From Desulforhopalus vacuolatus (GTDB taxonomy: Bacteria > Desulfobacterota > Desulfobulbia > Desulfobulbales > Desulfocapsaceae), in assembly GCF_016918505.1 (NCBI RefSeq), contig NZ_JAFFPZ010000010.1, forward strand, positions 53,446 through 117,445: a stretch of 64,000 nt of DNA, written 5' to 3'. Positions 52,160 to 62,000 of the stretch are shown here, piece by piece. The position numbers and the translations under genes are program-made. The notes beneath the pieces are model-generated. The model was not told the DNA's origin. It did no database searches and saw only the letters and a list, made by a program, of their open reading frames with translations. Position 1 is the first letter of the stretch. Every line of letters starts with the position of its first letter.

Positions 52160-52942
52160 TTATTCCGTGAGAAAACGGAACACTGTTTCCTGCACCATCA
52201 CAGGCTGGTCTCTATGCAGCCAGTGACCGGCCTGTGGTATTACCTTTACTTTGTTATCTGGGAAAAATCTCTGGATCTGCTTCCTGACACCTGGTTGCAG
52301 ATAGCCGGACTCGCCGCCAAAAAGGAAGAGCGCGGGAACAGAACAGGGTGCCTGCGGTGCACATTCCTCAAGCCCGCCGCGAATTGCTGTTATATATTTT
52401 CGAAACACCGGCAAATTGCAGCGCCAGTAGAATTTTCCCCTCTCTTTTTCGAGATTCTTCGCGAAAAAGCTGACCAGCTTTCTGTCTTTGAGTCTCTTCC
52501 TCATCTCTTCCATGATCGCACCTCGTGAGGTTAATTGTTCAAGATCCAACTCCATCATGACGCTGATACTTTTCTCCAGGACAGTGGAATATTCAGAGTT
52601 GTAATCCATCGGTGCCATATCAAGAGAGACAAGGCGGGTGACAAGATGAGGAAAGAAGAGGGCGAAACGCATCGCGACTTTTCCGCCCATAGAATGGCCT
52701 GCGATGGCAGTTTTGGTGAGTTTTTCGTCGACAACGAGTTGATGCAGGTCCTCTGCCATGGCCGCGTGGCTCTGATCATCAGCGTGGGGTGAAAGTCCAT
52801 GGTTGCGCAGATCGGGGAGATAGACAGTGAAATACGGAGCAAGAGACTTCGCAAGGGGCAATAGATTTTCCCCGTTGCCGAAGAGACCGTGGATGAGGAT
52901 AAGGGGCGGGCCGGTACCTGTTTTATTATAGTGGAGTTTCAT
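52160..52942 (-). CDS. Alpha/beta hydrolase, YbfF-like esterase
   Basis: A 260-residue cytoplasmic hydrolase. Oxyanion region PLILIHGLFGNGENLLPLAK (13-32), nucleophile Ser in AIAGHSMGGKVAM (about residue 98), and catalytic His in IPQAGHWLHRDQP (about 242). HGLFG and the LPDLRNHGLSPHAD block are typical of the YbfF group of acyl esterases with unknown natural substrates. Single gene. Confidence 0.92.
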   Translation of the reverse strand: MKLHYNKTGTGPPLILIHGLFGNGENLLPLAKSLAPYFTVYLPDLRNHGLSPHADDQSHAAMAEDLHQLVVDEKLTKTAIAGHSMGGKVAMRFALFFPHLVTRLVSLDMAPMDYNSEYSTVLEKSISVMMELDLEQLTSRGAIMEEMRKRLKDRKLVSFFAKNLEKERGKFYWRCNLPVFRKYITAIRGGLEECAPQAPCSVPALFLFGGESGYLQPGVRKQIQRFFPDNKVKVIPQAGHWLHRDQPVMVQETVFRFLTE

Positions 52943-53183
52943 TTTTCTGGTGGAGATTTATTGAAAATCCTTTATTTGATTAATTGCTGATAACTGCAGG
53001 CTGAATTGATCACATAACAAGTGTAACACGTTTGCTATACAACAGCAGGTTTGTTTCCAGGGTTTCTCCCTTTTACCTGTTTTTCTTAACCCAATCAGGG
53101 TCCATTGAGTGACAGTTTTATCTACTTTGAAATTATCCTGGTAGTGTAACGACCTTTCTGTAAATTCCTGCCACATCATTATT

Positions 53184-55298
53184 TTAAAATCCAATCTCGC
53201 GTATGGCTAACGCATAATATTTTTTAATTATTTCAACGAACTTACTCCGTTTCTCCGCCTCAATATGGACCACGCCTCGTAATTTAATAATTGGACTTTC
53301 ATTGGGAAAACAATTGCCCATACGAATACGAAAAATTGGTGAGTCAGGGGTCGCGACGCCTTGCTCGTTATTATGGGCGGTTATAGAGCCGCCGTATGTG
53401 GAGGCGAGAAAAGGTTCATCTATTATTGCAATATTAACACGATCAATTTCTGTTACCGTACATTCATATACACCAAACTCCAAAGCATCGGGAATAAAAC
53501 GTGCTGCTGCTCCCACTCTGATTCTGTCGAGTTCTTGTTCCTTAACGTATCCGTCCACTCGGTTCATGCTTGTGTCTGCAACGATATAGAGAGGTTCTTT
53601 TTTTGATAACCATAGACCTGTTGTCAGTTCGTCGTTGCGTGAGACCACAATACCGTCAAAAGGGGCACGCACTGTGAGTTGGTCCAAAACCTTATTTAAG
53701 CCGGCCAGTTCAGCAATATCAGCTTCAAGACGCCGCTGCGGAACGTTGCCCAGGTTAAGCAAATTTTGATCAAAGGTCTGTTGGTCTACCTGCCAGCGTG
53801 AAATTTCAGAGGAGGTACTGACCTGAAGGATTTGTTGTTCCATTTCGGGAGACGAGAGTTGTAAGAGTTTTTCTCCCCCCCGGACTTTTTGCATATCTTG
53901 AGCAAATTCGGTGGTGATGATTGAAGCAAAGGGGGCTGATATTTGTTGTTCTCGAAATGCTGAAAGGGTCGCAGGTGCACTGAAACTTTTTTCCCATGGA
54001 ATAACGAGAAGGTAGGCGATACCAACTACTATCAGCAGGCTTCTCACTGTGTTTATATTAATTCGCATTTTGTCTCGTAACCCCCACCAGGCAAATATTT
54101 CTTTAAACATAGGCAGAATAATAAAAACCCCTATCTCCACGACAAAGAGAAAGATACCGAGTGCTTTAAAAAAATAATGATACACTACTATGGCAATAGC
54201 CAGAAAAACAATGAATCGATATATCCAGGTCATTAGCGCAAACAGTACGAGAAACACTTTGCGTCGTGTAGAGGTGGGTTCTGGTGCGGAATTGCCAAAT
54301 CCGAAGAGCCATTCCCGTAACCACCATCGACCAAATGCGCTGGAACGATGATGCAGATTGGGGATTTGTACAAGGTCACAAAGTATAAAATACCCATCAA
54401 AGCGCATAAAAGGACTGATATTGAGAGCAATGGTCATGATCCATGTAGATGTTGCGAGGATAAAAGCAACACTGCGCATCGGTCCTTCATCAAGTAAAAT
54501 CCACGTCCAGAGAGCAGCCAGGGCAAGAAGCATTTCAGCTGCAATCCCTGCAACGCTGATGGCGAGCCGTTTGGTGTGAGAGGTTAACTTCCAGGCTTCA
54601 TTTGTGTCGGTGTAAAGCATGGGCAGGAGAACTACAAAGGCGAATCCGATGGTGGGTATACGGCAACCATAACGATGTGCTGTGAATGCATGGCCGAATT
54701 CATGAATGATTTTGGCAATAGGGATTGCACAACTGACGATTATAATTCCTTCTATACTGCGATATGCCGTAAAAGAATGGGAAAAAATATCCCACTGTCG
54801 GGAGATCAGGTACATGGCAATTGCAGCCACGACCATCGTTAAGAAAAAGAAGGTTTTGGTGTAGAGAAGAGCGACAATTGGTGCCGTTTTTTTGAGAAAT
54901 TGTGCAGGTCGTATTATTGGGATACGTATAAAAAGATAGTTCTTTAAAAGCCAGGCTGCCCAGGTTGGTCGCTGGGCAGCCTGGGCTGCTGCAAGTCGTT
55001 TATTGCCTTCCGGAGTGGAGGTGTAGAGTAAAAAATTGTGCTCAAGAAAAGAGATCATCCCCAGGACATCTTGTTCGCAGATTTCCAGGGTTGTTTCTTG
55101 ATTGACGCTCACGACAATATTTTGCACAGTGCCCAAATTCCAACGTGAAAGAATCTCAAAGGCGGGCCATTCAATGAGGTAGAATTTATTGGACGGAGGA
55201 TCGTGAAGAGTCCATGCAGGGGTGCCATTTTTGTCCATTGGTGCCGGAGAGAGGCTGAGTTCCTCGCGCAGTTCTGGAAGTTGAGGTATATCTACCAT
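53184..55298 (-). CDS. Membrane protein: PqqD-like domain, M50 protease core and HlyD-like adaptor domain
   Basis: A 704-residue inner-membrane fusion. Residues 25-95 resemble a PqqD-type peptide-binding domain. Six or more helices follow (about 140-450), carrying the site-2 protease motif IIHEFGHAFTAHRYG (His199, Glu200, His203) and the third metal ligand region MRFDGYFILCD (Asp301). The C-terminal third (455-704) is a periplasmic HlyD/lipoyl-like domain with SAPFASIITT...VRGGEKLL and LTVRAPFDGIVVSRNDELTT. Proteolysis may mature the exported adhesin, or the fold may be a non-proteolytic platform. Last gene of the adhesin cassette; it overlaps the GAF-HlyD gene by 7 bp. Confidence 0.88.
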   Translation of the reverse strand: MVDIPQLPELREELSLSPAPMDKNGTPAWTLHDPPSNKFYLIEWPAFEILSRWNLGTVQNIVVSVNQETTLEICEQDVLGMISFLEHNFLLYTSTPEGNKRLAAAQAAQRPTWAAWLLKNYLFIRIPIIRPAQFLKKTAPIVALLYTKTFFFLTMVVAAIAMYLISRQWDIFSHSFTAYRSIEGIIIVSCAIPIAKIIHEFGHAFTAHRYGCRIPTIGFAFVVLLPMLYTDTNEAWKLTSHTKRLAISVAGIAAEMLLALAALWTWILLDEGPMRSVAFILATSTWIMTIALNISPFMRFDGYFILCDLVQIPNLHHRSSAFGRWWLREWLFGFGNSAPEPTSTRRKVFLVLFALMTWIYRFIVFLAIAIVVYHYFFKALGIFLFVVEIGVFIILPMFKEIFAWWGLRDKMRININTVRSLLIVVGIAYLLVIPWEKSFSAPATLSAFREQQISAPFASIITTEFAQDMQKVRGGEKLLQLSSPEMEQQILQVSTSSEISRWQVDQQTFDQNLLNLGNVPQRRLEADIAELAGLNKVLDQLTVRAPFDGIVVSRNDELTTGLWLSKKEPLYIVADTSMNRVDGYVKEQELDRIRVGAAARFIPDALEFGVYECTVTEIDRVNIAIIDEPFLASTYGGSITAHNNEQGVATPDSPIFRIRMGNCFPNESPIIKLRGVVHIEAEKRSKFVEIIKKYYALAIREIGF

Positions 55299-56626
55299 CC
55301 AAGTCGTTGCCGAAGAGCCGTCAGAGGACGACGAAAGAGATAATAGCCAAGAGAGACCTGTTTACCGTAGATACGTGCGGTTCCTGTCATTCCTATGCGG
55401 GGGAGTTGTGAGGTATTGGTGAAATCGGCTTTCAGGCGGTACGCGGTAATTCCCAGGGCAGTTACTTCCGGGGTGTAGGATACATAGCGCAAAGTACCGT
55501 CAAGCGGGGTTTGGGGTGATGAAGAAAGATAGAGTTTGACAGTGTTTTTGAGGACGAAACCGATTGCATCGGCGACCGGGAGCTGGATTAATATTTCAAC
55601 CTGCTCAGGGTCCGCAATGGTCAACACACGTTCTCCCACCGAAACATTCTTACCAATCCAGTCACTCTCTTCGGCAAAAACGACGATTCCAGAACGAGGT
55701 GCACGTACCTCTGTTTTTCCCAGCAACTCAAGAGAATAATCCAGCTCCATGGCTTTTTCTTCCATCTTTCCTCGGCGAGTGGCAATACCGGCTCTAAACG
55801 TATCGTCCACCAGGGCTATTGTGGAAATCTGCCGATATTCTTCACTGGCAATCTGATAGGCTTTAGCTGCCATATCATGTTGCGCCGCTAACCCTATACG
55901 GTCAAACTCAAAGAGGAGTTGTCCTTCTTCGACATTCTGGTTTGGTTTGACATGGAATTTATCTATAACTGTATCAAGAGGTGATCGAACAACAAATGGA
56001 TCTTTCGGTACAACTTCAGCGGGTGCCTGAACAGACATGCGCACGGGATAAAAAAGAGCCGCCAGGAGTGCAATGGCGAACAGCACTTTGACGCTGGTTG
56101 AGAGAACATGCTTTTTCATCCTCATCCATAAGCTGTTCTGTCTGTAATGCAGGGCGAATCCATGGGCATAGATTGACGAAAGCTCACTGATTAAAGCCTG
56201 TTCATTTTCTTGCCACGGTTCTTCTCTAAAAAATATTAATATACCAAGTGGTTCATTATTCTGTGTTTTAAGTGGGATAACAGCAGCGTGCAAAGGAACC
56301 CATTCAATCCACGCACGTGAGAGTTGCTCAGGAAGGTCTTCCGGAGTTTTAAAGCTGTTACTGTTAAGATTTTGCCATTTTTTACAGCATTGGTTCAACC
56401 ATTGTAGAAACGGTGAGGTTCGGTCAGGATCAGGAACCCCGGAAACGTTGACAATACCCTTGCCGCGAATCCAAAGGGCAGACTGGCGGTAGACAAGGAG
56501 CTGCTTACTCTCATTGACAGCGATAAATCCGATCTCCTCGGGGGACCCTGCCTCTCTTACACGTCGAGATAATTGAACAAGAATATTGAGACCAGCTATC
56601 TGAGCGGCTTCTGCGGTTTGAGTCAT
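55292..56626 (-). CDS. GAF-domain HlyD-like membrane fusion protein
   Basis: A 444-residue protein. Residues about 15-165 form a cytoplasmic GAF-like domain (AGLNILVQLSRRVREAGSPE onward). One transmembrane helix (178-198, KVLFAIALLAALFYPVRMSV) follows, then a periplasmic HlyD adaptor region with split lipoyl halves (PLDTVIDKFHVKPNQNVEEG and KTEVRAPRSGIVVFAEESDW) and a short helical hairpin. The GAF part could sense a cytoplasmic ligand and gate export; that is inference. Overlaps its neighbours by 1 bp (upstream) and 7 bp (downstream). Confidence 0.88.
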   Translation of the reverse strand: MTQTAEAAQIAGLNILVQLSRRVREAGSPEEIGFIAVNESKQLLVYRQSALWIRGKGIVNVSGVPDPDRTSPFLQWLNQCCKKWQNLNSNSFKTPEDLPEQLSRAWIEWVPLHAAVIPLKTQNNEPLGILIFFREEPWQENEQALISELSSIYAHGFALHYRQNSLWMRMKKHVLSTSVKVLFAIALLAALFYPVRMSVQAPAEVVPKDPFVVRSPLDTVIDKFHVKPNQNVEEGQLLFEFDRIGLAAQHDMAAKAYQIASEEYRQISTIALVDDTFRAGIATRRGKMEEKAMELDYSLELLGKTEVRAPRSGIVVFAEESDWIGKNVSVGERVLTIADPEQVEILIQLPVADAIGFVLKNTVKLYLSSSPQTPLDGTLRYVSYTPEVTALGITAYRLKADFTNTSQLPRIGMTGTARIYGKQVSLGYYLFRRPLTALRQRLGW

Positions 56627-57393
56627 TAATTCATCCTGTTAAAACTGGCCCATCCACTCATTCCGGGGAGTAATTCCTCATGATCCCCTTCAATCTTCCC
56701 TGTTATCGGCAGAGACTGACTTACAGGATCTATACGGGCACCCAGTCTGACGACCTGTGCCTGATAGGTCTTGCCAAGTTCTTCAATCTGGATGGAAAAT
56801 GTACTGTCTTGATGGAGCCAGGAGAGCCAGCTTGATGGCGCAATCAGTTTAATTTCCAAGCGACTTGTATCGACAATATCCATCAGTGGTGTACCGGGGG
56901 TTACATACTGGTGTGCATTTACATACAGTTGCGCTATTTTACCTGTGTAGGGTGCTAAAAGAGAACATTTTGAAACTTGTACCTGCATAGCTTCCAGTTC
57001 TGCCTTAGTTTCTTTGCTCTTGGCTACAGCCTGAGCAATCTCAAGACTGCTGATTGAGTGTAGCTTTTCTAGTTTTTTACTGACCTTTAAACCTTGTTGT
57101 GCAACCTCTGCTGTGGCTTTTGCCTTGTTCAGTTGAGCATTGAGCAGTGCACAATCGAATTTAACAAGTACCTGGTTTTTATCGAAACTTTCGCCATCAC
57201 GAAGGGTTAACATGGCGATATTGGCGGCAACTTCTGACGAAAGCGTTGTCTGCTGATATGAGGTGAGTTGAGCCCGGATACGATTGTCGGTGACATGTTC
57301 CTGTGCTCTGGCCAGGACGATGTTTGCATATATGAGTGCGAAAAAAATGCTGTAAGCGCATATTTTTTTTCGCAGGAAGAAATGAGAGACCAT
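56626..57393 (-). CDS. Periplasmic HlyD/RND-type adaptor with signal peptide
   Basis: A 255-residue exported adaptor. Signal peptide of about 30 residues (IFFALIYANIVLARAQ). Then RAQLTSYQQTTLSSEVAANI, the lipoyl half LTLRDGESFDKNQVLVKFDC, a coiled-coil hairpin (about 90-140) and the second half CSLLAPYTGKIAQLYVNAHQ, followed by a beta-barrel with MSGWASFNRMN at the end. It probably bridges the inner-membrane components to the TolC-like protein. It starts 5 bp after tolC. Confidence 0.9.
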   Translation of the reverse strand: MVSHFFLRKKICAYSIFFALIYANIVLARAQEHVTDNRIRAQLTSYQQTTLSSEVAANIAMLTLRDGESFDKNQVLVKFDCALLNAQLNKAKATAEVAQQGLKVSKKLEKLHSISSLEIAQAVAKSKETKAELEAMQVQVSKCSLLAPYTGKIAQLYVNAHQYVTPGTPLMDIVDTSRLEIKLIAPSSWLSWLHQDSTFSIQIEELGKTYQAQVVRLGARIDPVSQSLPITGKIEGDHEELLPGMSGWASFNRMN

Positions 57394-57398
57394 AATCC

Positions 57399-58970
57399 TT
57401 ATTCCTTTGTCACCGATTGTGTTGACTGTTCCCCGTTGGCCTGTGTTTTTTCCAGAGAATCTTTGATGACAAGGGGTTCCATGACAAAGGGTTCCGCATT
57501 GAAGGAAGTGTAGAGTCTGGCACCAATGGCTTCGGATAAGGTTTTTATATCATGGTTGGGTAAGGTTTCGGGTAGTGGGTCATAACCTAAGGTCACCCTG
57601 ATCTTTTCATAGGCATTTTGCAGGGATGCGTAACTTTGAGATTTCTGGTATGTCGTCATAAGACAGTCTGATGCTGATCTTATTTCATTGAGATGATTTT
57701 GGGAGCCACTTTGTGCCTGGTTTTTAATTTGTTCATATATCCTGGTATTTATGTCTTGAAGTTGTTTAGAGAGTTCATATTGTCGTTTCCTGCTAAAAAA
57801 ATCACTGTAGGACAGATGAACCTGAGTAATGATAGCAGCACTGAGGACAAGTCGTTGGTATTTGGTAATCTCTGTTTGGGTTTTTGTAACGGAATACCTT
57901 GCGGGGCCACTGAGTAAAGTCATGAGATTCCATGTCATTCGAACCCCGCCTTCTACCCAGCTGTTGTTGACAAGAAAACTATTACTGTCGTAATGGCTAC
58001 CGACGTTGAATTCAATTCCTGGCAGCATCCTGGCAAGGGTTTTACGCGTTTCATTAATGCTGATACGTTCGTTGTAATCCGCCTCGATAAGTTCTGGTCG
58101 CATGGTAAGAGCTCTGATTTCCATGGTGTCAAGGGAAAGATTCATTTCAGGAATAATCTGTGATGTCGGTTCGGCAATAACGTATGGTTGTCCAGGAGGT
58201 AAATTCATCAAGGTTGCCAGTCTCGGTTTGGCCTGAGCAAGTTGGTCCCGGAATTCTTCCAGCTGCCTCATTGTTTCCAGTAACGATTTTCTGTAGTTCA
58301 ATGTTGCAAGGGGAGGGCGAAGATTTCCTTGTTCGATACGGTCAATGTCTGCAAGGGCATTTTCAACATCCTTTAATAGTGGTTCAAAACGTCCTTCCAG
58401 TTGCTGGGCCCCCAGTGCAAGCCAGTATGCCTGCCGAGTCTGTTGAATGATAATGTGAACGACCTTACGTTGGCGCTCTTTCATGATATGAGCCCTGTCC
58501 GCCTGTTGTTTGGCCTGAAAATAACTCACACCAAAGTCAAGAATATTCCAGCTCAACGTTAGATCACTGTTATGGCGCTCCTGGTCCTGTGATGTCGATG
58601 GGACGAGAGATTGTTCACCGGTTATGACATTGGCGCTTGATGAGCCATTAACATTGTCTCGATTGTCATACCCCGCATTGGCAACGAGTCGCGGCAGCAT
58701 ATCATAGGTGATGAGCTCGCTTTGTCTGAGGGCAAGAGCACTTTCCATGAGTTTAACACGGTTTTCCAGATTGTACTTGATGGCCCGAGCCATAGCCTCT
58801 TTAAGGGTTATAGGAGCATTGACCAGCTCCTGGTTTTTGTACATCGCTTCACGATCAAGTGCTATTCTGTTGATGATATCGGTCTTCGACATTTCAGGGG
58901 TTGTGACCGCACAACCTGTGAATAGACCGCACATAGCCAGAATCGCTGTCGCTGTTTGTAATGGTCTCAA
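57399..58970 (-). CDS. TolC-family outer-membrane lipoprotein
   Basis: A 523-residue outer-membrane channel. The start codon is TTG at 58970 with GGAGA upstream; the next Met would cut into the signal sequence. The N-terminus ends in GLFTGCAV, a lipobox-like site with Cys20, so it is probably a lipoprotein like OprM. Two OEP repeats follow (about 50-250 and 270-490) with the NLENRVKLMESALALRQSEL and LTMRPELIEADYNERISINE signatures. Next gene downstream is the HlyD adaptor. Confidence 0.9.
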   Translation of the reverse strand: MRPLQTATAILAMCGLFTGCAVTTPEMSKTDIINRIALDREAMYKNQELVNAPITLKEAMARAIKYNLENRVKLMESALALRQSELITYDMLPRLVANAGYDNRDNVNGSSSANVITGEQSLVPSTSQDQERHNSDLTLSWNILDFGVSYFQAKQQADRAHIMKERQRKVVHIIIQQTRQAYWLALGAQQLEGRFEPLLKDVENALADIDRIEQGNLRPPLATLNYRKSLLETMRQLEEFRDQLAQAKPRLATLMNLPPGQPYVIAEPTSQIIPEMNLSLDTMEIRALTMRPELIEADYNERISINETRKTLARMLPGIEFNVGSHYDSNSFLVNNSWVEGGVRMTWNLMTLLSGPARYSVTKTQTEITKYQRLVLSAAIITQVHLSYSDFFSRKRQYELSKQLQDINTRIYEQIKNQAQSGSQNHLNEIRSASDCLMTTYQKSQSYASLQNAYEKIRVTLGYDPLPETLPNHDIKTLSEAIGARLYTSFNAEPFVMEPLVIKDSLEKTQANGEQSTQSVTKE

Positions 58971-59031
58971 AATTACTCTCCATGCCTTTTGAATTTGAAC
59001 AAAATCATCGTCTTAATGCTAACGTATCTTA

Positions 59032-62000
59032 TTACATCTTACGACAATATGATGCCAGTTGTTCAGAGAGAGAAGGTCTTCCCTTCATCATGAATATGGC
59101 ATCGTTTGGAATGACAGGTGTGTATTGTACGCTTTCTTCTGTGTCTTTAATATGAAGTATAAAGTGTGTTTCAGCCTCATTCCCATTTTCATCCCGGGCC
59201 ATTATTTTGATATCAACTGTTTTATCGGCATCAGCTGGTGCATTTACCTCAAAACGTCCGTTGGCTGAATCAAAGGTTATCCATCCTGGTAGAGGACTGT
59301 CGTCACTCAGCGTTGCCTCAATTGTTATTTCAGCATTATCATCGCTATGTCTGAAAAGTTCTGCAGGAAGATCAAACACTGCAGGCTCATCAATAAGTAC
59401 TTCACGCGAGTCTACCGAACCTGCCAGGTAAAGGCCATATCTTCCCAACGACATTCCTGTGCTGTCATCATCCAGCGGTGAAGATGTATCTTCACTTGGT
59501 GAATTAAATATATGGAGTGTCAATTGAGTAAAGGCGGCATTGCCTTTTTGGTCATGGGCGGAAATCTGTACGTCCATGATTCCTTCAGCACCTTGAGGGG
59601 GAATGCCCCATAAATGTCCTGTGGTTGCATCAAAAGATAACCAATAGGGCAGGGAGCCACCGTTGACGAGACCTGCTTCCAGTCTTATCTGGACGTTCGG
59701 ATCCGTATGCTTAAACATTCCCTCAGGAAGATAGAAAGATCCAGATTCGTTTACTTTTCCAATCTGCAGGGAAGGTTCGGTAAATAAAGAGAAGGTTTCA
59801 TTATTATATGTGTACCAGCTTATATTATAATATTCTGTTGTTGTTGTTGTTGTTGTTGTTGCTGTTGATGTTGATGTTGATGATGTTGCTACTGTTGGTG
59901 GTGTTGATGGTGTCGTAACAAGAGATGGTGTTGTAACAAGAGATGGTACAACATCGTTTACGTCACTTAAATTTATGGTGAGGGTCTTTGTTGTACTGTC
60001 TAGACCGTCATTAGCTGTGATGTCAACGCTATAGGAATGTGCGTCAGCCTCGTAATCTGGTGCCGTAATAAATTCTAAATTCCCGTTCACGATCTGGAAT
60101 AGTGCCGCATCTGTACCTCCGCTGAGAGTAAATGTTGCCGGGGTACCATCCGCATCGACATCAGTGCTCGTAAGTGAGGTGACCAGAGTTGTGTTTTCAG
60201 CAACAGTATGTTGAGCCTCGGTGGTGATTACCGGGGCGTCATTGGTGCCTGTAATGTTCACCGTAATGGTGCTGGTTGTGCCGTCGGCACTCGTTATTGT
60301 GATGGAATCGGTGTAAATGCTACCGGCAATAAACTCGTTATGAGCGTGGTCTGCAGTGTATGTCCACACACCGTCGCTATCAACAGTGAATTTACCGTAA
60401 CCGTTGCTGCCAGGGAGATTGGTGAGTGGTGTGAATGTGGTGTCACTATCAACATCAGTGATGGCTATTGTTCCACCGGTTGTGAGAACGGCATCTGCCT
60501 CGGTTAGGTTTTCTACTGCAGGGGTGATTATTGCAGCATCGTTGGTGCCCAGAATGTTAACAGTGATGATAGTGGTTGTACCGTCAGCGCTCCTAACAGT
60601 TACGGCATCAGTGTAGTTAGTGCCATCGATAAACTCATCGCGAGCTGTGTCAGTAGTGTAGGTCCATACACCGTCGCTACCAACAGTGAATGTGCCGTGT
60701 CCGTTACTGCCAGCCACGTCGGTAAGAGCGATGAAGGTAGTCGCACTGTCGACATCAGTTATACCCAAAGTTCCGCCTGTTGTCAGAACCGCATCGGTTT
60801 CAATCAAGTTCGCCACTGGCGAAGTGATCACTGCGGCATCGTTCGTACCGTTGATCGTGATCTGAACCTGCACCGTATCGGTATCACCCTGATCATCAGT
60901 CACCGTAACAGGAACCGTTAAGATCACGGAATCGCCCACGTTCAAGTGATCGTACGTCGCATCGGTTGGATCGAAACTATAGGTTCCCTCTGGATTGAGC
61001 GTGAAACCTGCCGGAGCAGTTGAGCCTGGAGTGACCGTGAAGGTCGTCGTCGAGCCATCATCTACATCTGTTGAAGTGAGCGCACCATTAATCAATGCCG
61101 CCCCTTCATCAACGATGGTCGTAACATCCGCACCAGCTACCGGGGCATCGTTTGTGCCCGTGACTGTAATCTGAATCTGAACTGTCTCGGTTGCACCCTG
61201 GTCATCCGTCACGGTGACGGGGATTGTCAGGATCACGGAATTACCCACGTTCAGGTGTTCGTACGCGGCATCGGTCGGATCGAAACTATATGATCCATCT
61301 GCGTGCAGCGTAAACCCGTCGATCGTGGCAGTAGTCGTATAAGCGGCCGTTGCACCATCATCTACATCACTTGAGGTCAGGTTTCCGGACACCATTCCGG
61401 CACCTTCATCGACGGTCGTAGTGACATCCGCACCCGCTACAGGAACATCATTGGTACCGTTGACCGTAATCTGGATCTGCACCGTATCGATTCCACCCTG
61501 GTCATCCGTCACGGTAACGGGGATCGTCAGGATTGTGGAATCACCCACGTTCAAATGGTCATACGCCGCATTGTTTGGATCGAAACTATAGGTTCCCTCT
61601 GGATTGAGCGTGAAACCTGCTGGAACGGTTGCTCCTGGAGTGACCGTGAAGGTCGTCGTCGAGCCATCATCTACATCTGTTGAAGTGAGCGCACCATTAA
61701 TCAATGCCGCCCCTTCATCAACGATGGTCGTAACATCCGCACCAGCTACTGGCGCATCGTTTGTGCCATTGACTGTAATCTGGATCTGAACGGTATCGGT
61801 TCCGCCATTATCATCGGTCACGGTAACAGGGATTGTTAAGATCTCGGAATTACCCACATTCAAATGGTCGTACGTCGCATCGGTTGGATCGAAGCTGTAT
61901 GAGCCATCTGGATGCAATGTGAAGCCTGCCGGAGCAGTTGAGCCTGGAGTGACCGTAAAGGCAGCCGTCGAACCATCATCTACATCACTTGAGGCCAGGT

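Noticed and set aside
52958..53194. 78-codon minus-strand frame overlapping the end of the M50-HlyD gene
   Set aside because: It would need a TTG start within the upstream gene and has no ribosome-binding site or recognisable motif.
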